Shown here one piece after another: positions 1 through 7,744 of a DNA stretch of 64,000 nucleotides. The notes under the pieces are model-generated. The model did not search any database, had not been told where the DNA came from, and worked only from the letters and a program-made list of their open reading frames with translations. Source of the stretch: Streptomyces achromogenes (GTDB taxonomy: Bacteria > Actinomycetota > Actinomycetes > Streptomycetales > Streptomycetaceae); NCBI RefSeq assembly GCF_030816715.1, contig NZ_JAUSYH010000001.1, positions 8,556,001 to 8,620,000 of the forward strand. The letters are read 5' to 3'. Both the position numbers and the translations under genes were made by a program. Each line of letters starts with the position of its first letter. Positions within the stretch are counted from its first letter, which is position 1.

Positions 1-1
1 G

Positions 2-769
2 CAGCACACCAACGCCGCCGTCGAACCGCCGCTGTGGGCCCTGCACCGGGAACTGATCGGCAAGACGGTCCGCACCGACCTCACCCACGCCTTCCACCCC
101 GGTCAGCCGCACTTCCCCGCCTTCCCGGACGAGCAGCGGGAGACGCCCTTCGACATGTCCCGCGGCGACGGCTTCACCGTGCACCTGTACACGATCGTCG
201 GGCAGTGGGGCACCCACGTCGACCCGCCCGTCCACTTCGTGGCCGGCGCACGGTCCCTGGACGACATACCCGTCGACGAGATGATCCTGCCGCTCGTCGT
301 CCTCGACATCACCGAGCGCGTCTCGGCGGACCCGGACGCCGTACCGACCCTGGACGACGTGGCGGCCTGGGAGGCCCGCCACGGCCGCGTCCCGGAAGGG
401 GCGTTCGTCGCGCTGCGCACCGGCTGGGGCCGCCGCTGGCCGGACCCGGCCGCCATGGCCAACAAGGACGAGGCGGGTGTGAGCCACTACCCGGGCTGGT
501 CCGCCGAGGTGCTGCGCCACCTCTTCGAGGAGGCCCGCGTCACCGCGATCGGGCACGAGCAGACCGACACCGACCCCGGACTGGCCACCTCCGCGGGCGA
601 CTTCAGCCTGGAGCGGTACGTCCTGCAACGGGACCGGTGGCAGATCGAGCTGATGGCCCACCTCGACCGGGTGCCGGAGGCGGGCGCGCTGATCGTCGCC
701 ACCTGGCCCAAACCGCGGGGCGGCTCCGGCTTCCCGGCCCGGGTCTTCGCCCTGCACCAGGAAGGCTGA
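2..769 (+). CDS. Cyclase family protein (kynurenine formamidase-like hydrolase), 5' end outside window
   Basis: The reading frame is already open at base 2, so the true start lies upstream of the window. The visible 255 residues carry the metal-binding signature of the cyclase/kynurenine formamidase family, WGTHVDPPVHF (bases 206-238), preceded by a typical DLTHAFHPGQP strand. A second conserved stretch, GHEQTDTDPG, lies near the middle. Family members are metal-dependent hydrolases of formylated or lactam-like substrates; the substrate cannot be told from sequence. An IclR regulator starts 21 bp downstream on the same strand and probably controls this catabolic gene. A methionine at base 155 is internal, because the family's conserved N-terminal strand lies before it. 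Confidence 0.85.
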   Translation, partial: QHTNAAVEPPLWALHRELIGKTVRTDLTHAFHPGQPHFPAFPDEQRETPFDMSRGDGFTVHLYTIVGQWGTHVDPPVHFVAGARSLDDIPVDEMILPLVVLDITERVSADPDAVPTLDDVAAWEARHGRVPEGAFVALRTGWGRRWPDPAAMANKDEAGVSHYPGWSAEVLRHLFEEARVTAIGHEQTDTDPGLATSAGDFSLERYVLQRDRWQIELMAHLDRVPEAGALIVATWPKPRGGSGFPARVFALHQEG

Positions 770-790
770 AAGCGGTTGTAGGGTGCGAAG

Positions 791-1600
791 GTGACGACGA
801 ACGGTCCCGCACCCCGACAGCAGGGCCCGGGAACGGCCGCCTCGCTGCGGATGGCCCTGCGCATGGTCAACACCGTCCTGGACCGCGAAGCGTCCGGCCG
901 TACCGGCTTCAACGTCAGCAGGCTCGCCGACGAGGTCGGCGTCGAGCGCAGCAAGGCGTCACGCACCACGCAGGATCTGTGCGACAAGGGCTTCCTCGCA
1001 CGCCTCGACGACTCGACGCTGCGCGCCGGGGACGCGTTCTTCGCCACCGCCGCGTCCCTGCACCCCGGCCTGCTCCGCCGCAGCCGCCCCCTCCTGCGCC
1101 GCCTCGCCGTCGAGCACGGCGCCGGCGCCCGGCTCTCCGTCCGTGACGGCGTCCAGGTCCGGCTGCTGCGCGCCGAATCCGCCGCGGGCGCGTCCCAGGA
1201 GTGGCAGAGCCGGACGGCTCTCGTCACCCCGTGCTGGTGCACCGGCGCCGGCCGCGCCCTCCTCCTCGACCACACCGCCGAGGACATCACCGCGCTGCTC
1301 GACGACTACGAACTGATCGGCGTCGGCGGCCCGAACGCGGCCCACTCCGCCGAGGAGGTCGCCGCCGCCAACGACCGCGACCGCCGGCGCGGCGTCGTCG
1401 CGGCGCACGGTGAGTTCGAACACGGCGTGACCGAGTACGCCGTACCCGTGCGCGACGGGAACGCCCACATCCGGGCCGTCGTGTCGGTCGTCGGCAGGCA
1501 GCGGGACCTGCTGCCGCACGAGCGCAGGATCCGCACCGACCTCACCGCCGTCGCCGAGGCACTCGCGCGAAGCGTCACGGGTGACGACACACCGCGGTGA
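791..1600 (+). CDS. IclR family transcriptional regulator
   Basis: The protein has 269 residues from a GTG start. It has an N-terminal winged helix-turn-helix (about residues 15-75, including NVSRLADEVGVERSKASR) and a C-terminal IclR effector-binding domain with the typical glycine/alanine-rich core and a late VPVRDGNAHIRAVVSVVG strand. IclR proteins are dimeric repressors or activators that sense small organic acids. The gene follows the cyclase-family gene by 21 bp on the same strand, so the two are probably co-transcribed and the regulator may control that hydrolase. The length fits the family (about 250-280 residues). Confidence 0.88.
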   Translation: MTTNGPAPRQQGPGTAASLRMALRMVNTVLDREASGRTGFNVSRLADEVGVERSKASRTTQDLCDKGFLARLDDSTLRAGDAFFATAASLHPGLLRRSRPLLRRLAVEHGAGARLSVRDGVQVRLLRAESAAGASQEWQSRTALVTPCWCTGAGRALLLDHTAEDITALLDDYELIGVGGPNAAHSAEEVAAANDRDRRRGVVAAHGEFEHGVTEYAVPVRDGNAHIRAVVSVVGRQRDLLPHERRIRTDLTAVAEALARSVTGDDTPR

Positions 1601-1751
1601 CCACGGGCGCCGCGGCCCGTGAGCCGGGCCGGCGAGGAGCCCGGAGCCCGGAGAATCGCAGAACTTGACGACGGATCATGGCCGTTGCTCTCTGGTGGCG
1701 GCCGCTGTCACCGTGTAGCGTCGCTCCCAGATGTCGTGGTTGGCAGTACCT

Positions 1752-1775
1752 GCCCGCGCTGCGCGCGGGCGTTTT
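1752..1775 (+). terminator. GC-rich hairpin with T-run in the leader of the cold-shock gene
   Basis: An 8-bp perfect stem (gcccgcgc / gcgcgggc, 3-nt loop) at 1752-1770 is followed at once by gtttt. It sits about 80 bp upstream of the cold-shock start and about 150 bp after the IclR stop. It could end IclR transcription, or act as an attenuator inside a cold-shock leader. T-runs after stems are rare in this GC-rich DNA, which makes it stand out. Confidence 0.45.
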
Positions 1776-1853
1776 GCTGTGCAGTGCCGGACCAAGGCGA
1801 TCACCTCCGGGGCCGCGCGGTGCGGTGCCCGACATTGACTGGAAGGCACCAGC

Positions 1854-2057
1854 ATGGCCAGCGGAACTGTGAAGTGGTTCAACGCCGAAAAGGGCTTCGG
1901 CTTCATCGCCCAGGACGGCGGCGGACCGGACGTCTTCGCCCACTACTCCAACATCAACGCCTCCGGCTTCCGTGAGCTCCAGGAAGGCCAGGCGGTCACC
2001 TTCGACATCACCCAGGGCCAGAAGGGCCCGCAGGCGGAGAACATCACCCCCGCCTGA
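1854..2057 (+). CDS. Cold-shock protein (CspA family)
   Basis: This 67-residue single cold-shock domain begins [18 protein letters not shown]. It shows the RNA-binding motif RNP1 as KGFGFI and RNP2 as DVFAHYS, on the usual five-stranded OB fold. The length matches the CspA/Csp family exactly. These proteins bind single-stranded RNA and DNA, melting secondary structure at low temperature and often acting constitutively in Streptomyces. The gene is monocistronic: a hairpin leader precedes it and a strong terminator follows 10 bp after the stop. The ATG start is preceded by a ggaagg-like ribosome-binding site. Confidence 0.97.
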   Translation: MASGTVKWFNAEKGFGFIAQDGGGPDVFAHYSNINASGFRELQEGQAVTFDITQGQKGPQAENITPA

Positions 2058-2067
2058 CCCTCGCACG

Positions 2068-2110
2068 GCCATCAGGTCCCGGAGCGCTTCCTGCTCCGGG
2101 ACCTGATGGC
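2068..2110 (+). terminator. Terminator of the cold-shock gene
   Basis: A perfect 18-bp inverted repeat (gccatcaggtcccggagc and its complement) with a 7-nt loop begins 10 bp after the csp stop codon. It has no T-run, as is usual for Streptomyces factor-independent terminators. Confidence 0.85.
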
Positions 2111-2214
2111 ATGTCCGGCCCCCGATCACCGACCCACCCGTTCCGGCCGCGACGGAGATCGTCCCGTGCGCGGCTGTCGCGCATGACGGGCGACATCCGG
2201 GCAATGCGCCTGGT

Positions 2215-3798
2215 GTGATACGCGTGGGAATCGTCGTTCTGACCCTGTTGACCGCCCTCGGAGCCGTGGCCGCGGCGGTCGGGGTCTCGCCCGCCTGGTG
2301 GTTCGCCGCCCTACCGCTCACCCTGGTGGGTGCGCTGGGAGCCCGGGACCTGCTGCAGCGCCGGCACTCGGTGCTGCGCAACTACCCCGTCCTCGGCCAC
2401 GCCCGCTTCCTCCTGGAGCGCATCCGCCCGGAGTTGCAGCAGTACTTCATCGAGCGGAACTACGACGGACGCCCCTTCGACCGGGACGTGCGCAGCATCG
2501 TCTACGAGCGCGCCAAGGGCACCGACGCGGAGGAGCCGTTCGGCACCGAACGGGACGTGTACCAGCCCGGTCACGAGTTCCTGGTCCCGTCGATGACCCC
2601 GTGCCCGGTGCCGGAGACCCCGCCACGCGTGCGGATCGGTGGTCCACACTGCGGCCGGCCCTACGACATGGCACTGCTGAACGTCTCGGCGATGAGCTTC
2701 GGCTCACTGTCCGCGAACGCGGTCCTCGCACTAAACGGGGGCGCAGCCGCCGGGGGCTTCGCCCACGACACCGGTGAGGGCGGACTCTCCGCACACCACC
2801 TCCGCCCGGGAGGCGACCTCGTCTGGGAGATCGGCACCGGCTACTTCGGCTGCCGAACCGAGAAGGGTGACTTCGACGCCGCCGAGTTCGCCGACAAGGC
2901 CGCGCACGACCACGTCAAGTGCGTCTCGCTGAAACTGTCGCAGGGCGCGAAGCCCGGCATCGGCGGAGTCCTGCCGGGAGCCAAGGTGAACGCCGAGATC
3001 GCCCGGGTCCGGGACGTGCCCGAGGGACGGACGGTCGTCTCACCGCCGTACCACCGGGTGTTCTCCACGCCCCGTGAACTCGTGCGCTTCATCGCCCGCA
3101 TGCGCGAGTTGTCCGGCGGCAAGCCGGCCGGCTTCAAGCTGTGCGTGGGCTCCCGCCGGCAGTTCCTGGCCGTCTGCAAGGCCATGCTGGAGGAGGGCAC
3201 GGCGCCCGACTTCATCGTGGTGGACGGCGCCGAGGGCGGCACCGGCGCGGCGCCGCTGGAGTTCGCCGACCACGTGGGCACACCGCTCACCGAAGGCCTG
3301 CTCACCGTGCACAACGCCCTCGTCGGCGCGGGCCTGCGCGACCAGGTGCGGATCGGAGCGAGCGGCAAGATCGCCACCGGCGCCGACCTGGTCAAACGCC
3401 TGGTGCAGGGCGCCGACTACGGCAACGCCGCCCGCGCGATGATGTTCGCCGTCGGCTGCATCCAGGCCCAGCGATGCCACACCAACACCTGCCCCACCGG
3501 CGTCACCACCCAGGACCCCCGCCGCGCCCGAGCCCTCGACGTCCCCGACAAGACGGCGCGCGTGCGGCGCTTCCAGGAGGCGACCGTGGCCGGCGCGCTG
3601 CAGATCATGGCGTCCATGGGGGTCACCGACCCCGCGCAACTGCGCCCCCACATGCTCCGTCGGCGCGTCGACCCCTGCACCGAGCGCTCCTACGAGGAGT
3701 TGTACGAGTGGCTTGCGCCCGGGCAGCTCCTCGCCGAACCGCCCGACTCCTGGGCGGCCGACTGGCGGGCCGCCGACCCCGACCGCTTCACCGTCTGA
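2215..3798 (+). CDS. FMN-binding glutamate synthase family protein (GltB-like domain, membrane-anchored)
   Basis: The protein has 527 residues. Two N-terminal hydrophobic segments (about residues 5-22 and 26-43) are followed by a stand-alone glutamate-synthase FMN domain. The FMN/substrate loop DGAEGGTGAAP is present. The cysteine cluster GCIQAQRCHTNTCPTGV matches the 3Fe-4S ligands of GltB (spacing C-x5-C-x4-C). There is no glutaminase domain, so it is not a full glutamate synthase; such proteins are oxidoreductases of unknown substrate. The next gene, a PoxB-like enzyme, starts 14 bp downstream, so both are probably one operon. A GTG start at 2215 was chosen; a second GTG lies 9 bp later. 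Confidence 0.88.
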   Translation: MIRVGIVVLTLLTALGAVAAAVGVSPAWWFAALPLTLVGALGARDLLQRRHSVLRNYPVLGHARFLLERIRPELQQYFIERNYDGRPFDRDVRSIVYERAKGTDAEEPFGTERDVYQPGHEFLVPSMTPCPVPETPPRVRIGGPHCGRPYDMALLNVSAMSFGSLSANAVLALNGGAAAGGFAHDTGEGGLSAHHLRPGGDLVWEIGTGYFGCRTEKGDFDAAEFADKAAHDHVKCVSLKLSQGAKPGIGGVLPGAKVNAEIARVRDVPEGRTVVSPPYHRVFSTPRELVRFIARMRELSGGKPAGFKLCVGSRRQFLAVCKAMLEEGTAPDFIVVDGAEGGTGAAPLEFADHVGTPLTEGLLTVHNALVGAGLRDQVRIGASGKIATGADLVKRLVQGADYGNAARAMMFAVGCIQAQRCHTNTCPTGVTTQDPRRARALDVPDKTARVRRFQEATVAGALQIMASMGVTDPAQLRPHMLRRRVDPCTERSYEELYEWLAPGQLLAEPPDSWAADWRAADPDRFTV

Positions 3799-3812
3799 AC
3801 CGGAGGACCCAC

Positions 3813-5576
3813 ATGACCCGTACCGTTGCCCGCGTCATCGTCGACGCGCTGAGCGAGCTCGGCGTGCGCCAGGTGTTCGGCGTCGTGGGAGACGCCCTCA
3901 ACCCCCTCACCGACACCATCCGCACCACCGACGGCCTCGAGTGGGTCGGCTGCCGCCACGAGGAGGCGGCCGCGTTCGCCGCGAGCGCCCAGTCACAGCT
4001 CACCGGCACGCTCGGCGTGTGCATGGGCACGGTCGGACCCGGCTCCGTCCACCTCCTCAACGGGCTGTACGACGCGGCGAAGAGTCACGCGCCGGTCCTG
4101 GCGATCGCCGGTCAGGTACCGCTCGCCGAACTCGGCAGCGACTACTTCCAGGAAGTCGACAACGACGCCCTCTTCAGCGACGTGGCCGTCTTCCGCGCGA
4201 CCATCACCTCCCCCGACCAGCTTCCCCGGATGCTGGAGACGGCGGTGCGTCACGCACTCGGCCGCAAGGGCGTCGCCGTCCTCACCGTGCCGGGAGACCT
4301 GGGCGAGCAGCAGCTGCCCTCCGACCGGCCGGCCCGCTTCTCCCTGAACGCTCCGGTGAGCCGCCCCGACGCGGCGGCCGTGCGCCGCGCCGCCGAACTC
4401 CTCGACCGCTCCGAACGGGTCACCCTCCTCGTCGGCGAAGGCGCCCGGGCCGCCCGCGAAGACGTCCTCACCCTCGCCGACCGGCTGGCCGCGCCCATGG
4501 TGCTCACCCTGAAGGCCAAGGCGGGCTTCGAGGGCGACGACAACCCCTTCCAGGTCGGCCAGACGGGACTGATCGGCAATCCCGCAGCCGCGGCGGCCCT
4601 CCAGGACGCGGACACACTCCTGCTGCTCGGCACGGACTTCCCCTACCGGGACTGGTATCCCGAGGGCCGGACCGTCGTCCAGATCGACACCGAGGCCACG
4701 CACATCGGACGCCGCGTACCGGTCGACGTCGGACTCGTGGGGGACACCGGCGCCGGTGTGCGCGACCTCCTGGACCACCTCACCGCCGCGCCCGCCGGGT
4801 CGGACGGAGCACGCGAGCGCTCGCATCTGGAGAAGGCGCGCGAACGCTTCGACCACTGGCGCGCGGGGCAGGCCCGGCTCGCCGACCCGTCCCACGACAA
4901 GGGTGTCCTCGGACGCGTCCGGTCCGCGCTGGACAACCGTGCCCACGACATCCGCCCCGAGGCGCTGGCCGCCGCGGTCGACCGGATCGCCGCCGACGAC
5001 GCCGTCTTCACCTCCGACACCGGCATGGCCACGGTGTGGCTCTCGCGCTTCGTCGAGATGCGCGGCGGACGACGCCTCATCGGCTCCTACAACCTCGGCT
5101 CGATGGCCAACGCCATGCCCCAGGCGCTCGGCGCCCAGTGCCTGGACCGTGAGCGCCAGGTGGTGGCGTTCTGCGGCGACGGCGGACTCAGCATGCTGCT
5201 CGGCGATCTGATGACCCTGAAGACGTATCGCCTTCCCGTCAAACTCGTCGTCTTCGACAACCGCCGGCTGGGCATGGTGAAACTCGAACAGGAACAGGCC
5301 GGTCTGCCCGAGTTCGGCACCGTGCTCGACAACCCGGACTTCGCCGCCGTGGCGGAAGCCATGGGCATCACCGGCATCCGGGTGACCGACCCGGCCGACC
5401 TGGACGGCGCCGTACGGCGTGCCTTCCACAGTCCGGGACCGGTCCTTCTGGACGTCCTCACCAATCCCGACGAGATCGCGGTGCCGGCCAAGCCGACGGT
5501 CGAACAGGGTTGGGGGTTCGCGGTCGCCAAGGTGAAGGAAGTCGTACGAAGTCACGGGGAGCCGGGCGGCAACTGA
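3813..5576 (+). CDS. poxB: Thiamine-diphosphate enzyme, PoxB-like pyruvate:quinone oxidoreductase
   Basis: The protein has 587 residues from an ATG with a good ribosome-binding site (ggagg, 8 bp upstream). It shows the three-domain plan of the TPP family: an N-terminal pyrimidine-binding domain with the activating glutamate in RHEEAAAF, a central domain, and a C-terminal pyrophosphate-binding motif GDGGLSM followed about 25 residues later by DN. The N-terminal stretch (cf. SGELAVCAG, GLFD, IGSGYFQE in E. coli PoxB as I recall it) resembles pyruvate dehydrogenase (quinone) more than acetolactate synthase. The likely reaction is oxidative decarboxylation of pyruvate to acetate and CO2. It follows the FMN/Fe-S gene by 14 bp. 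The symbol is by similarity only; another 2-oxoacid is possible. Confidence 0.85.
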   Translation: MTRTVARVIVDALSELGVRQVFGVVGDALNPLTDTIRTTDGLEWVGCRHEEAAAFAASAQSQLTGTLGVCMGTVGPGSVHLLNGLYDAAKSHAPVLAIAGQVPLAELGSDYFQEVDNDALFSDVAVFRATITSPDQLPRMLETAVRHALGRKGVAVLTVPGDLGEQQLPSDRPARFSLNAPVSRPDAAAVRRAAELLDRSERVTLLVGEGARAAREDVLTLADRLAAPMVLTLKAKAGFEGDDNPFQVGQTGLIGNPAAAAALQDADTLLLLGTDFPYRDWYPEGRTVVQIDTEATHIGRRVPVDVGLVGDTGAGVRDLLDHLTAAPAGSDGARERSHLEKARERFDHWRAGQARLADPSHDKGVLGRVRSALDNRAHDIRPEALAAAVDRIAADDAVFTSDTGMATVWLSRFVEMRGGRRLIGSYNLGSMANAMPQALGAQCLDRERQVVAFCGDGGLSMLLGDLMTLKTYRLPVKLVVFDNRRLGMVKLEQEQAGLPEFGTVLDNPDFAAVAEAMGITGIRVTDPADLDGAVRRAFHSPGPVLLDVLTNPDEIAVPAKPTVEQGWGFAVAKVKEVVRSHGEPGGN

Positions 5577-5588
5577 CGGAAGTAACAG

Positions 5589-5613
5589 GAATGCCGGTCG
5601 ACGTCGGGGGTAC
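5589..5613 (+). promoter_or_regulatory. Candidate SigB/SigF-class promoter upstream of the sigma-factor gene
   Basis: GAAT (5589-5592), a 15-nt spacer and GGGTAC (5608-5613) fit the Streptomyces general-stress consensus GNNT-N14-16-GGGTA(C/T). It lies 58 bp before the start of a sigma factor of that same group, which implies autoregulation. Confidence 0.7.
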
Positions 5614-5670
5614 ACGCGTCAGTGCCGGACGACGGACCGGCGACCGGAAACCGATCGATGGGGAGGGCAC

Positions 5671-6516
5671 ATGCCGGCGACGACGACCGTGCAGACCGCT
5701 GGACAGACGGTGGACGTACCGGAGATCGCAGACCCTTCCAAGGTCGCGCCGAGGGACGCGCGGAAGTTGTCGAAGTTGTTCTTCGACCAGCTCGCGGTGC
5801 TGGAGGAGGGGACGCCGGAGTACCAGTACGCGCGGAACACGCTGATCGAGATGAACATGTCTCTGGTCCGGTTCGCGGCCGGCCGGTTCCGCAGTCGGGG
5901 GCCGGAGGAGATGGAGGACATCGTCCAGGTCGGCATGATCGGTCTGATCAAGGCGATCGACCGGTTCGAGCTGACCCGTGAGGTCGAGTTCACCTCGTTC
6001 GCGGTGCCGTACATCGTGGGTGAGATCAAGCGGTTCTTCCGGGACACCACGTGGGCCGTCCATGTGCCGCGCCGGCTGCAGGAGGCCCGCGTCCAACTCG
6101 CCCGCGCCAAGGAGGAACTGCGCAGCCGCCTCGGTCGTACGCCCACCACCAAGGAGCTCGCCGAGCTGATGAGCCTGCCCGAGGACGAGGTCGTCGAGGC
6201 CCAACTGGCCTCCAACGGCTACACGTCGGCCTCCCTCGACGCGGCGATCAACGGCAGCGAGGACGGCGAGGCGGCGCTGGCGGACTTCATCGGCGACGAG
6301 GACGCCGCCCTGGGCCTGATCGAGGACTTCCACGCGCTCGCCCCGATGATCGCCGAACTCGACGAACGCGACCGCAGGATCATCCACTGGCGGTTCGTCG
6401 AGGAGCTCACCCAGGCCCAGATCGGCGAACGCCTCGGCGTCTCCCAGATGCACGTCTCCCGGCTGATCTCCCGTCTCCTGGCCCGCCTGCGGGAAGGCAT
6501 GCTCAGCACCGCCTGA
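5671..6516 (+). CDS. RNA polymerase sigma factor, SigB/SigF/SigG group (general stress)
   Basis: The protein has 281 residues. Region 2 lies at about residues 50-125, with MEDIVQVGMIGLIKAIDRFE and the -10 recognition helix before WAVHVPRRLQE. Region 3 spans about 127-180. Region 4 lies at about 225-278, with LTQAQIGERLGVSQMHVSRL as the -35-binding helix-turn-helix. There is no region 1.1, so it is not a housekeeping sigma factor. Streptomyces has several such stress/differentiation sigma factors, normally held by RsbW-like anti-sigma kinases. No anti-sigma gene is adjacent, but a SpoIIE phosphatase lies 1.2 kb downstream. The start is an ATG preceded by ggggaggg. Confidence 0.93.
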   Translation: MPATTTVQTAGQTVDVPEIADPSKVAPRDARKLSKLFFDQLAVLEEGTPEYQYARNTLIEMNMSLVRFAAGRFRSRGPEEMEDIVQVGMIGLIKAIDRFELTREVEFTSFAVPYIVGEIKRFFRDTTWAVHVPRRLQEARVQLARAKEELRSRLGRTPTTKELAELMSLPEDEVVEAQLASNGYTSASLDAAINGSEDGEAALADFIGDEDAALGLIEDFHALAPMIAELDERDRRIIHWRFVEELTQAQIGERLGVSQMHVSRLISRLLARLREGMLSTA

Positions 6517-6611
6517 CGGCAACGGACCTCGCACCGGGACGACTCGCCGGCGGAGTGCTGCCGTATCGTTCGGCCCATGAGGCACGGCAGAGGATCCGGC
6601 CCGGTGGCCCG

Positions 6612-7136
6612 ATGAGCGGCTGGTGGGCCTATCTGGAGGAAGGGACCCGCCGGGAGGTCGACGCCGAGGTGCTGCGCGATCGCCGGGTGATGGCGATCAA
6701 GGTCGTCCGGGAGGCCCTGCGACCGCTGGAACTGGATCTGCGGGAGGCGGAGAAGGTCGTCCACGCGCGCTACGCGGCCCTCGGCGACCGCGTGCGGTAC
6801 CGGTCACCCGATCCACTCGACACCCCTTCACTCGCTGCCCGCGCCGCGTCGCTGCCGGGCCGGGTGGTGGCGGTCGAGGCCCTGTGGGACGGCGACACCG
6901 TCCACGACTGGTTCGTGGTGCTGGTCGCGGTCCTGGACGACGACCCGCGCGGGGAAGCCGATCTGGCCATCGTCCACCACCGCCGTGGCGGGCCCGCTCC
7001 GGGCGCGGCAGCCGCCGCGGCGGGCCGGGCCCTGGCCGACCTCCTGGGGGTGCCGTTCCACTTCCCCTCCCCGGACGCCCCCGACGACGAGGCCCCACGC
7101 CTGCGAACGGTCCGGCCGGGGCCCGGAACGCCGTGA
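6612..7136 (+). CDS. Conserved hypothetical protein, 174 residues
   Basis: I do not recognise a domain. The ATG at 6612 gives a soluble, charged protein: an N-terminal helical part (MSGWWAYLEEGTRREVDAEV) followed by an alternating hydrophobic core (VVAVEALWDGDTVHDWFVVL) and a low-complexity C-terminus rich in Pro, Asp and Arg. Codon use has the strong third-position GC bias of real genes here. It follows the sigma factor by 95 bp on the same strand and could be read through from it, but no functional link is evident. Longer open frames through it begin in shadow sequence. Confidence 0.7.
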   Translation: MSGWWAYLEEGTRREVDAEVLRDRRVMAIKVVREALRPLELDLREAEKVVHARYAALGDRVRYRSPDPLDTPSLAARAASLPGRVVAVEALWDGDTVHDWFVVLVAVLDDDPRGEADLAIVHHRRGGPAPGAAAAAAGRALADLLGVPFHFPSPDAPDDEAPRLRTVRPGPGTP

Positions 7137-7250
7137 GCCGGGAGCCCGGGCCGCCCGTGTGCGTGCGGACGCGGGCCGCTCAGGCGTTCTGCCTGGCGCG
7201 CGAAGAGGGAACCCTACGCACGGATCAACTCGCCGCGCCTCGCGGCCCGG

Positions 7251-7604
7251 TCAGGCAGGCTGCCACAGCTCGACCCGATTGCCCTCGGGATCGACCACCC
7301 AGCCGAACCGGCCGACCCCCTCCATGTCCTGCGTCTCCTCGGTCACGTCCGCTCCCAGGGCACGCAGCTGCGCGAGCATCGCGTCGAGGTCGCGCACCCG
7401 GAAGTTCAGCATGGACTGCTGGGTGCGGGACCCGAAGTAGTCGGTCCCGGAGTCGAACGTCGCGAACACCGTCGGACCGCTCTGCTGACGCCACAGACCG
7501 TGCTCGTCGGCGTCCAGACCCAGACATTCGCGGTACCACGCACCCAAGGCCGCGGGGTCTGCGGCCCGCAGGAAATATCCACCGATTCCCAGCACACGTT
7601 CCAT
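7251..7604 (-). CDS. VOC family protein (glyoxalase/bleomycin-resistance fold)
   Basis: The protein is about 117 residues from the ATG at 7604; an in-frame ATG at 7613 would add MAA. It shows two beta-alpha-beta-beta-beta modules of the vicinal oxygen chelate fold: RVLGIGGYFLRAADPAALGAW for the first, and NFRVRDLDAMLAQLRALGADV with the closing VDPEGNRVELWQP for the second. The final Glu in RVELWQ is the usual metal-ligand position. Members act as small-molecule lyases, dioxygenases or drug-binding proteins; the substrate is not predictable. It is transcribed towards the sigma/hypothetical pair and away from the phosphatase gene. Confidence 0.88.
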   Translation of the reverse strand: MERVLGIGGYFLRAADPAALGAWYRECLGLDADEHGLWRQQSGPTVFATFDSGTDYFGSRTQQSMLNFRVRDLDAMLAQLRALGADVTEETQDMEGVGRFGWVVDPEGNRVELWQPA

Positions 7605-7744
7605 GGCCGCCATCCTGCCAGGATTCGGGGAACGGGGGCTGTCGCACGGGCCCGGCCTGCCGTCTTGACCAGGCGGGAAGAGGCGCAGCAGGTGACGTTG
7701 CGGAGATCCGGGGAAGAAGATGCGGCAGCCGATGGGAGGTTGCT

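Noticed and set aside
6623-7744. In-frame N-terminal extension of the SpoIIE phosphatase
   Set aside because: It runs through the opposite-strand VOC gene and another gene in a different frame; the GTG at 7745 with gggagg is the better start.
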